Source of the DNA: Leptospira idonii
Lineage (GTDB): Bacteria; Spirochaetota; Leptospiria; Leptospirales; Leptospiraceae
DNA: 64,000 nt
Direction: 5' to 3'
Assembly (NCBI RefSeq): GCF_004770995.1
Contig: NZ_RQHW01000016.1
Span: forward strand, 159,017-223,016
Part shown: positions 57,232 to 64,000 of the stretch, one piece after another
Layout of the letters: every line of letters begins with the position of its first letter
Numbering within the stretch: the first letter of the stretch is position 1
The notes under the pieces: generated by a model
The model's database searches: none
What the model saw: the letters and a program-made list of their open reading frames with translations, nothing else
What the model was told of the DNA's origin: nothing
Made by a program: the position numbers and the translations under genes

Positions 57232-58068
57232 ATGCCCATCCAAAAAACAGTCCGGTTGAGGACTCATACGTTCGATCTGGACTGGAACCGTCATGTCACC
57301 AGCCGTACTTACGAAAAGTTCGGATACGACGCTAGGTTTTCCGTTCTGGAAGACCTAGGTTATTCCGTTTCACATTGTCTGGAAAATGAAATCCACTATG
57401 TTTCTCATTCCACATTCGTCCGCTTTTTGGGACAACAATTTGCAAACTCGGATATAGACGTCATCACGGAACTGTCCCAGGATGAAAAAGGGCTTCTTTA
57501 TTGGAAACAAAACCTAATCGATGCAAACGGCAAACCGGCCTGCGAACTTCTGACTACCTCCTATCTGGAAGATAAGAATAAAAACAAACTAAAGTTAGAT
57601 GCTCCAGGACTCAAGGAAGAATGGAAAGAATCGAAAATCCATGACCGAAACAAAGATCAATTCACTCTGCAGCATTCATTAAACATTCCTTTCAGCGATA
57701 TGAATTGTTTTTGGAATCTTCCTTCCGATTCCATCTGGAAAATTTTCGAAGAAGGCAGATTTCTATTTTTCAAAGAAATCGTAGACCTCTCTTTGATTCG
57801 GGAAACAGACACGACTACCTTTTTTATGGGAGGAGAAATCCAAATAAAGGAACTACCCGCTCCCGGTTCACAAATCATTTTACACAGTTGGATTGAGAGT
57901 TTCGAAAAAATCCGTTTCTACTTTAGGCAAGATATTACTGACAAAGAAGGAAATGTTTTGGTGAGCATGAGAGATGAACAATTATTCGTAGCGCTTTCCG
58001 CTTCTAGACCCAAAAAAGCTCCTCCCGAATTCATCACAAAAGTGGAAAAATTTATAGAAAAGCCATAA
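57232..58068 (+). CDS. double hot-dog thioesterase (acyl-ACP thioesterase-like)
   Basis: A 278-residue protein with two hot-dog folds, as in acyl-ACP thioesterases. The N-terminal half has FDLDWNRHVTSRTYEKFGYDARF, with the Asp-Asn-His arrangement common in hot-dog enzymes. The second half has IPFSDMNCFWNLPSDSIWKIFEEGR. It probably hydrolyses acyl-CoA or acyl-ACP; the natural chain length is unknown. It lies 51 bases behind the pirin gene and ahead of the RND pump gene. No signal peptide. Confidence 0.7.
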   Translation: MPIQKTVRLRTHTFDLDWNRHVTSRTYEKFGYDARFSVLEDLGYSVSHCLENEIHYVSHSTFVRFLGQQFANSDIDVITELSQDEKGLLYWKQNLIDANGKPACELLTTSYLEDKNKNKLKLDAPGLKEEWKESKIHDRNKDQFTLQHSLNIPFSDMNCFWNLPSDSIWKIFEEGRFLFFKEIVDLSLIRETDTTTFFMGGEIQIKELPAPGSQIILHSWIESFEKIRFYFRQDITDKEGNVLVSMRDEQLFVALSASRPKKAPPEFITKVEKFIEKP

Positions 58069-58144
58069 GAAATGAGTATAAAAACTAATTTCCTGTACTG
58101 TTTTTAAGCATAGAAGAAACGTTTTTAAGATTAATCAGAAATAT

Positions 58145-58158
58145 TGACCCATTGGTCA
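58145..58158. promoter_or_regulatory. TetR-type operator upstream of the RND pump
   Basis: TGACC-CATT-GGTCA is a perfect inverted repeat typical of operators bound by TetR/AcrR-family repressors. It is centred about 67 bp before the pump gene and overlaps a possible -35 box (TTGACC). No TetR gene lies in the window, so the regulator would be encoded elsewhere. Confidence 0.5.
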
Positions 58159-58218
58159 CTATTTCGTTTGCCCGCAACTGCCAGTGATAAATTTTAGTAT
58201 ATAGAATCGGAGAATTTC

Positions 58219-61200
58219 ATGAGTTTTGCAGAACTTTCGATCAAACGTCCTATTTTCATCACCTGTACGATCATTTTGATTTTAGTCACAGGTTACATCT
58301 CCTTGAACAAACTGGGAGTCGATCTCTTCCCTAACGTAACCATCCCGGTAGTAACGGTAACTGTTCCTTATCCTGGCGCTGCACCGAACGAAATTGAAAC
58401 TCTAATCGCCAAACCGGTTGAAGACGAATTGTCCACAATCTCCGGTGTCAAAAGAATCAAAGCGATTTGTAACGAAGGTCAGGGAACCGTTGTGGTAGAA
58501 TTCACAATGGAAACCGACGTGAAGTATGCGGAACAACAAGTAAGAGATAAAGTTTCTTCCGTAAAACCCAAGTTACCTGACGATGCAAAAGAGCCAGTGA
58601 TCCGCAGAATCGATCCGGCGGATCAGCCGATCCTTATCCTTGCCTTGAAAGCGAATCTTCCCGATGCAACTCTCTACGATATTGCCAACGAAGAAATCAA
58701 ACAAACCATGCTAACTGCGCAAGATGTGGGAAACATTCAGATCTACGGTGGACGTAAAAGAGAAATCCATGTGGTTCTCGACCGAGATAAACTTAGATCC
58801 CACATGATCTCCGCTTCCATGGTATCCAATCGTCTTGCTTCCGGGGGAACCAACATCCCTGCCGGAAAAGTAGCACGATCCGATAAAGAACTTGTTTACA
58901 GAACCATCAACGAATTCAGATCTCCCGAAGAAATCAGAGACACTCCCCTTTCCCTATTCGGAAACGAAGTTCCCATCAAAATAGGTCAGTTAGGTGAAGT
59001 AAAAGACACGATGGAAGATGAAACTTCCAGAGCTTACTTCAACGGAGAAAAAGCGATCTTCCTACTTATCTACAAACAATCCGGCGCCAATACGGTAGCG
59101 GTTGCCAAAGAAGTAAAAAAAAGAGTCGTAGAGATCAACAAAGAACTCTCCAGAAGAGAGGGCGGGCTCAGCCTTGCGATCGCAAACGACAACTCAACTG
59201 CGATCGAAGATAATATCTACGACGTAAACGAAACCATCATCATCGGAATCGTGCTTACGATCATCGTCGTTTTACTATTTTTGGGCTCCGTTCGTTCCAC
59301 ACTCATCACAGGGCTTGCCCTTCCTAACTCTCTTCTAGGTGCATTCATCCTGATGGCGGTGGCCGGTTTTACCGTAAACGTAATGACTCTTTTGGCATTA
59401 AGTTTGGCGGTAGGATTACTGATCGACGATGCGATCGTGGTTCGGGAAAACATCTTCCGTCATAGGGAGATGGGAAAAACGGCAAGACAAGCCTCCATCG
59501 ACGGAACCAAAGAAGTGACTCTTGCTGTCATCGCAACCACGATGGCAGTCATTGCGGTATTTATGCCGATCGCTTTCATCAGCGGTGTCGTAGGACAGTT
59601 CTTAAGAGAATTCGGACTCACAATTTGTTTTGCACTTTTGATTTCCCTTTACGACGCCTTGACCATTGCACCGATGTTATCCGCCTATTTCGGAGGAGCA
59701 ATCGGATCACATGGAGCAGGACACGGAGAAGCAAAAATCGAAATCTCCCCGAACGAACCTAAAAAAGGAATCGCACTGATTTTCTTCTGGCTGTTTTTGC
59801 CTTTCCGAATCGTGATCGGAATCTTCAATTTCGTATTGGATAAGATCCTAGTAGTATTCAATAAATTTCAAACCTGGTTGGAACATGTTTATGCAGGCAT
59901 TTTGAGATTCACTTTGAACTTTCCGATCTTGATCATCATGCTCGCCTTGTTCTTGTTCGTATTTAGTATCTTCCTGACCAAATACATCCCTAAGACCTTC
60001 TTGCCTGCTCAGGACCAAGGTAAATTCCAAGTCACTTTGGATATGCCTCCTGGAACTTCGGTGGAAAAAATGGCATCTGTCGCCAAAGAAGTTTATGAAA
60101 AGATTATGGCGCACAAAGAGATCAAACAAGTCGCTCTCTTTAACACAAATAGAACCGCTTCCATGTTCATCCAGATGGTTCCTTCCCATGAAAGAACGGT
60201 AAACACGAGCCAATTTAAAGACATTTTAAGAAAGGATTTGGCGACAACACATCAATACGCCACTCCGATCGTAAAAGATATCGATATGGTCGGCGGAGGA
60301 CAAAGACCTTTCACTTTGGTGGTGAGCGGACAGAATGGAGACGAAGTACAAGACTACGGTTTGAAGTTATTCGAAAGACTTAAAAAATCGACTGCCCTTC
60401 TTGATGTGGATACAAGTTACAGAGCAGGTGCTCCTGAATTCAGAGTGGTGCCGGATCGTTCCAAAGAAGTATTGTTAGGGATTCCCGGTTCCGCAATCGG
60501 TATGGAACTTAGAACTCTCATCGAAGGAACCACTCCTGCCGTTTATAGAGAAAACGGAGTAGAATACGACATTCGCGTTCGTCTCCAAGAAAGACAAAGA
60601 GATCTGAAAGAAAACTTTTATCTTTCTTATGTTCCTAACTTCAATAATATGATGATCCCTATCCGCAACGTAGCCAAAGCGGAAGAGACTACCGGTCTTG
60701 CAACGATCAACCGTTTGAACAGAAACCAATCTCTGGAAATTTATGCGGACATGAAACCAGACGGACCTGGTATGGGAGGAGCTATGGAAGAAATTTCCAA
60801 AATCACCCAAACGGAACTTCCTCTTCCCGGCACGGTTCGTATCAATTACTTAGGCCAGGCGGAAAACTTCAAAGAGATGGGAACTTCCATGGCGATCGCG
60901 ATGGGATTGGGAATTCTATTCATCTATATGGTGTTAGCTTCCCTTTACGAAAGTTTCATCACTCCGATTGCGATCATGCTCGTTCTTCCTCTGGCGCTTT
61001 GCGGTGCCTTCTTTGCATTGTTCCTTGCGAACGAATCGATGAACCTGTTCTCCATGATCGGTTTGATCATGCTCATCGGTGTGGCTACGAAAAACTCCAT
61101 CCTACTTGTGGACTTTACGAACCAATTGCTTCAACAAGGAAAAGAAATGAAAGAAGCGATCATTGAAGCGGGAAGAGAAAGACTTCGTCCGATCCTAATG

Positions 61201-61410
61201 ACTTCTTTCGCTCTTGTGGCAGGATTTCTTCCTATTGCGATCGGTTTGAACGAAGCATCCAAACAAAGAACCAGTATGGGATGGGCGCTGATCGGAGGGA
61301 TCATCTCCTCTACACTACTGACATTGGTTGTGGTGCCGGCTGCGTTCTCTTATATTGAAAGAGTAAACAATCTCATCAGAAGACACTCCCCCAATCCGGA
61401 CGCAAAATAA
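58219..61410 (+). CDS. RND-family efflux transporter (AcrB/HAE1 type)
   Basis: A 1063-residue proton-driven efflux pump of the RND superfamily, working in a tripartite complex across both membranes. It has the duplicated arrangement of 12 membrane helices and two large periplasmic loops. The start FAELSIKRPIFITCTIILI is typical, and the proton-relay pair is in LSLAVGLLIDDAIVVREN. Conserved GVATKNSILLVDF and GRERLRPILMTS are present in the second half. GGAG precedes the ATG. The membrane fusion protein and outer membrane channel are not in the window, so it is an orphan pump here. The substrate is not predictable. Confidence 0.92.
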   Translation: MSFAELSIKRPIFITCTIILILVTGYISLNKLGVDLFPNVTIPVVTVTVPYPGAAPNEIETLIAKPVEDELSTISGVKRIKAICNEGQGTVVVEFTMETDVKYAEQQVRDKVSSVKPKLPDDAKEPVIRRIDPADQPILILALKANLPDATLYDIANEEIKQTMLTAQDVGNIQIYGGRKREIHVVLDRDKLRSHMISASMVSNRLASGGTNIPAGKVARSDKELVYRTINEFRSPEEIRDTPLSLFGNEVPIKIGQLGEVKDTMEDETSRAYFNGEKAIFLLIYKQSGANTVAVAKEVKKRVVEINKELSRREGGLSLAIANDNSTAIEDNIYDVNETIIIGIVLTIIVVLLFLGSVRSTLITGLALPNSLLGAFILMAVAGFTVNVMTLLALSLAVGLLIDDAIVVRENIFRHREMGKTARQASIDGTKEVTLAVIATTMAVIAVFMPIAFISGVVGQFLREFGLTICFALLISLYDALTIAPMLSAYFGGAIGSHGAGHGEAKIEISPNEPKKGIALIFFWLFLPFRIVIGIFNFVLDKILVVFNKFQTWLEHVYAGILRFTLNFPILIIMLALFLFVFSIFLTKYIPKTFLPAQDQGKFQVTLDMPPGTSVEKMASVAKEVYEKIMAHKEIKQVALFNTNRTASMFIQMVPSHERTVNTSQFKDILRKDLATTHQYATPIVKDIDMVGGGQRPFTLVVSGQNGDEVQDYGLKLFERLKKSTALLDVDTSYRAGAPEFRVVPDRSKEVLLGIPGSAIGMELRTLIEGTTPAVYRENGVEYDIRVRLQERQRDLKENFYLSYVPNFNNMMIPIRNVAKAEETTGLATINRLNRNQSLEIYADMKPDGPGMGGAMEEISKITQTELPLPGTVRINYLGQAENFKEMGTSMAIAMGLGILFIYMVLASLYESFITPIAIMLVLPLALCGAFFALFLANESMNLFSMIGLIMLIGVATKNSILLVDFTNQLLQQGKEMKEAIIEAGRERLRPILMTSFALVAGFLPIAIGLNEASKQRTSMGWALIGGIISSTLLTLVVVPAAFSYIERVNNLIRRHSPNPDAK

Positions 61411-61469
61411 ATACAAACGAAAAGGCAACGGTTTACCAAAGTCGTTGTCCTATTCCTAAAACATCTAAA

Positions 61470-61499
61470 GCCGGGAAAAACTTCCCGGTTTTTTATTTT
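61470..61499 (+). terminator. intrinsic terminator after the RND pump
   Basis: CCGGGAA (61471-61477) and TTCCCGG (61482-61488) flank a 4-base loop and are followed by TTTTTTATTTT. This is a canonical terminator on the plus strand, 60 bp after the pump stop. It abuts the 3' end of the convergent rsuA gene. Confidence 0.85.
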
Positions 61500-61503
61500 C
61501 ATC

Positions 61504-62217
61504 TTAATCTTTCAGTTTAGAAATTTCCTCATCAGTCAATTCTCTATATTTTCCGATTCCCAAGTTCGGGTCTAAAGACACAGTTCCCATCTTTTCTCTT
61601 TTGAGATATAAAACCTCTTTTCCCAACATAACAAACATTCTACGTATTTGTCTGTATTTTCCTTCTTTGATCAGAACTTTCGCTTTGGAAATTTCACCAG
61701 ATTCCAAAAGGATGAGTTTTGCCGGTAAAGATTGATATCCGTCTTCCAAAACGATTCCTTTTTCGAATGCAGCCATATCGTTTTCATCCAAATGCCCTTT
61801 TACTTCTGCAAAATATTCCTTCTCCACATGATGTTTAGGAGAAGTGTAATGGTGAGCGAAAGCTCCGTCCGTTGTAAAAATAAGTAATCCTTCCGTTTCC
61901 TTATCCAAACGACCTACGGGAAAAAGATTCATGTTTCTATGTCTTTCCGATAAATATGCCATCACTGTTTTTTCTCTAGGATCTTCCGTGGCAGTAATGC
62001 AATCAGGAGCCTTATTCATCATAAAATAATAATGTTCTTTGCGGATCAGTATCTCTTCTTCCCAACGAATCTCATCCGATAAAGAAACCTTCATAGAAGG
62101 GTCTTTCGCCAAAACACCGTTGACCCAGATTTTTTTTCCGGAGATCAAACGTTTTACATCCGTTCTTGATCCGATTCCCAAATTGGAGAGAGCTTTGTCC
62201 AAACGTTCCGAAGCCAT
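61504..62217 (-). CDS. rsuA: 16S rRNA pseudouridine synthase (RsuA family)
   Basis: Converts a specific uridine in small-subunit rRNA to pseudouridine. The 237-residue protein has the N-terminal S4 domain (ERLDKALSNLGIGSRTDVKRLI) and the catalytic core with PVGRLDKETEGLLIFTTDG, holding the catalytic aspartate. The KYRQIRRMFVMLGKEVLYLKR motif near the end is typical. RsuA and RluB/E/F are hard to separate by eye; the length and HYYFMMNKAPDCITATEDP favour RsuA. Confidence 0.83.
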   Translation of the reverse strand: MASERLDKALSNLGIGSRTDVKRLISGKKIWVNGVLAKDPSMKVSLSDEIRWEEEILIRKEHYYFMMNKAPDCITATEDPREKTVMAYLSERHRNMNLFPVGRLDKETEGLLIFTTDGAFAHHYTSPKHHVEKEYFAEVKGHLDENDMAAFEKGIVLEDGYQSLPAKLILLESGEISKAKVLIKEGKYRQIRRMFVMLGKEVLYLKREKMGTVSLDPNLGIGKYRELTDEEISKLKD

Positions 62218-62387
62218 AGTTTAAGATGATAGCCGAAAAGGGTTCTTATCTGTAAAGCGACTCTCCCAAGGAATTCAACCCAAGGAGGAGGAAACGGCAG
62301 GATAAAAAACTCTTCCCTCTGAATTTCCGCTTTTATTTGATTGGCGCGATCCGGTCTTTCAAAATTAACATCAAACTTAAGACTTCT

Positions 62388-63920
62388 ATGGACATTCAAG
62401 ACTGCATTCGATTTTTGGAAGAGCTGGCAGACGATCCTTCCCGATTGACCAATCTACCGGAAAAGGAAAGGCTCGCTCTGATGATCGCTGCAGGGAAAGT
62501 TTCTCGCCCGGATCGCAACGAAATCAGAAGAAGAAACAAAACGATCAAAAAAGATCGCAAATTAGCAGTCGTTACGGAAGAAAAAAAAGCAAGAGCCTTA
62601 ACAGGGATCAGAACCGCAAGAACGGAAACGGTATTCAAAGCACCTCTACAAATAACCGATCAATCTCAAGGCTGGAGCTGGGAAAAAGCTTCCAAGCTAA
62701 GCTCACCTCGCAACTGTTATATATGTAAAAAAGAATTCATTAAACTGCATTTTTTCTATGATGCAATGTGTCCGGAATGTGCCGACCTGAACTATTCAAA
62801 ACGATTTCAATCCGCTCCTTTGGACGGCCAAGTGGCGGTCATCACAGGAGCTCGTCTGAAGATCGGATACCAAGCGACACTTATGCTTTTGCGTTCCGGG
62901 GCACAAGTCATTGCAACGACACGATTTCCCGTCGATGCGGCGATTCGTTTTTCCAAGGAAGAGGATTATCGGAAATGGAAAAATCGACTTCAAATCTTCG
63001 GTTTGGATTTGAGGCACACTCCCAGCGTGGAAATTTTTTCCAGTTATCTGGAGCATACTCTCACTCGATTGGATATATTAATCAATAACGCAGCGCAGAC
63101 GGTAAGGCGCCCCCCCGGTTTTTATTCCCATCTGATGACAACGGAAAACAAACCGGTTTCCGAACTGACAGAAGAAGCGAAACACCTGCTTTTGTTTCAC
63201 GAAGAATGCAAAAAACAACTCACTACTTCCTCTCTTTCCTCCCTGCAAACGGAAGACCTAGCGGAAGAAAAAGCTCTTCCGGTAAGTTGGACGGGAAAAC
63301 TTCCGGGTATAGGAATTCGATCCTCGGCAGCACTGTCACAAATTCCTTATTCTCATGACCATTCCCACGAATTGGAATCTGTTTTTCCGGAAGGAGAAGT
63401 GGATGCAGATCTACAGCAAGTCGATCTTCGCAAAACAAATAGTTGGCGATTAAAACTGGGAGAAATCAATACTTCCGAAATGCTGGAAGTGCAATTGGTC
63501 AATGCGGTGGCACCGTTTGTATTATGCAACAGACTTGTTTCCATTATGAGAAGGGACAATACAGGTAAAAAACATATCGTCAACGTTTCCGCTATGGAAG
63601 GAAAGTTCCACAGATTCAAAAAAGAAGACCGCCATCCTCATACGAACATGGCAAAGGCCGCTTTGAATATGTTGACTCACACTTCCGCAAGCGATTTTGC
63701 AAAAGACGGAATTTATATGAATGCAGTGGATACCGGCTGGGTGACAGATGAAGATCCGGCAGAACTCTCTAAACTCAAACAAGACTTACACGACTTCCAG
63801 CCACCGTTGGATATTGTAGATGGCGCCGCAAGAGTCATGGATCCTGTCTTTGACGGAATCAACACCGGCAAACACTGGTGCGGAAAATTTCTAAAAGACT
63901 ATTTCCCTATTGATTGGTAA
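62388..63920 (+). CDS. zinc-ribbon-containing SDR-type oxidoreductase
   Basis: A 510-residue protein. Its N-terminal part (about 1-135) includes a zinc ribbon: CYIC and CPEC separated by 18 residues. An SDR domain (about 140-500) with [20 protein letters not shown] and [11 protein letters not shown] follows. The usual YxxxK reads TNMAK, so the tyrosine is missing while the lysine is kept; the catalytic Ser is in VNVSAMEG. A long insertion (about 240-390) lies inside the SDR part. It resembles large SDR proteins of plants and amoebae. Its function is unknown. The ATG at 62388 lies within a longer frame beginning at 62337. Confidence 0.72.
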   Translation: MDIQDCIRFLEELADDPSRLTNLPEKERLALMIAAGKVSRPDRNEIRRRNKTIKKDRKLAVVTEEKKARALTGIRTARTETVFKAPLQITDQSQGWSWEKASKLSSPRNCYICKKEFIKLHFFYDAMCPECADLNYSKRFQSAPLDGQVAVITGARLKIGYQATLMLLRSGAQVIATTRFPVDAAIRFSKEEDYRKWKNRLQIFGLDLRHTPSVEIFSSYLEHTLTRLDILINNAAQTVRRPPGFYSHLMTTENKPVSELTEEAKHLLLFHEECKKQLTTSSLSSLQTEDLAEEKALPVSWTGKLPGIGIRSSAALSQIPYSHDHSHELESVFPEGEVDADLQQVDLRKTNSWRLKLGEINTSEMLEVQLVNAVAPFVLCNRLVSIMRRDNTGKKHIVNVSAMEGKFHRFKKEDRHPHTNMAKAALNMLTHTSASDFAKDGIYMNAVDTGWVTDEDPAELSKLKQDLHDFQPPLDIVDGAARVMDPVFDGINTGKHWCGKFLKDYFPIDW

Positions 63921-64000
63921 GGGAGCTCTTATCACCTTCCCCCCTCGCTCCAAAAATCAATTTCTGCAAACCTTCTGCATAGCGAACATTACCTAGAAAA
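63907..64000 (-). CDS. C-terminal end of a minus-strand gene (partial)
   Basis: The last 30 codons of a gene entering from the right edge read [17 protein letters not shown] near the end and stop with TAG at 63907-63909. Its end overlaps the SDR gene by 14 bases in convergent orientation. The codon use looks like real coding sequence, but too little is visible for a family call. Confidence 0.5.
   Translation of the reverse strand, partial: FLGNVRYAEGLQKLIFGARGEGDKSSLTNQ

Overview
The window looks like a chromosomal segment from a spirochaete of the family Leptospiraceae, most likely a Leptospira species and possibly a saprophytic one. I base this on family recognition by eye, not a database search. 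The clues are a citramalate synthase of the Leptospira CimA type, a long-form IspG, a SpoIIE-type phosphatase with GAF and TPR parts, a 7TMR-DISM adenylate cyclase lipoprotein, many TPR proteins, loose spirochaetal lipoboxes, and moderate G+C. Genes are densely packed on both strands and often overlap by 1-37 bases. I see no rRNA, tRNA, CRISPR array, prophage or intact insertion sequence.

Layout. 1-603: start of a nuo (complex I) operon on the minus strand. 604-3322: spacer with a Fur-like palindrome, then a SpoIIE-type phosphatase. 3323-7045: a decayed stretch, an acyl-CoA synthetase and class I fumarase. 7061-11555 (minus): an operon smr-cimA-pth-dedA-small Cys protein-rarA. 11697-16005 (minus): a very large sensor kinase and its single-domain response regulator. 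16129-19637: mutY with a small gene, divergent from ispG. 19669-27092 (minus): an eight-gene run (small gene, ribH, nusB, TPR protein, methyltransferase, DEAD-box helicase, amidase, GerMN-like protein). 27193-28270: a SET-domain protein, a small exported protein and a repeat. 28271-30540: GH57 enzyme with a DUF4912 protein. 30683-33019: hpf, a TPR protein, and an ECF sigma factor with a probable anti-sigma factor. 33348-37488: a papain-like protease with pYEATS domains, mutL and a Fur/PerR regulator. 37597-42303: flavin reductase, purL and two envelope lipoproteins. 42308-47910: a SulP-carbonic anhydrase fusion, an adenylate cyclase and an extended SDR. 48340-52443: a CoA-disulfide-reductase-like protein, a HemN-like radical SAM enzyme and an FAH-family enzyme. 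52514-55710: a three-gene family B polymerase cassette. 56002-64000: exported pirin, acyl-ACP thioesterase-like protein, an RND pump, rsuA, a zinc-ribbon SDR and the end of another gene.

Two things stand out. First, the cassette at 52514-55710 combines a RecA-like protein with a lost Walker A motif, a small conserved protein, and a family B polymerase whose exonuclease motifs are gone while its motif A aspartate is kept. This looks like a bacterial counterpart of archaeal PolB2/Dpo2 cassettes and a functional analogue of the ImuA-ImuB-DnaE2 mutasome. Second, three copies of a ~98-nt structured repeat (27980-28077, 35231-35329, and 55771-55868 inverted) fold as a long closing stem holding two hairpins with GGA in or at their loops. 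Their stems co-vary between copies, which suggests selection for structure and possibly CsrA binding. Further oddities include an oxidoreductase-rhodanese fusion lacking both catalytic cysteines, a protease fused to pYEATS domains, and an SDR lacking its catalytic tyrosine.
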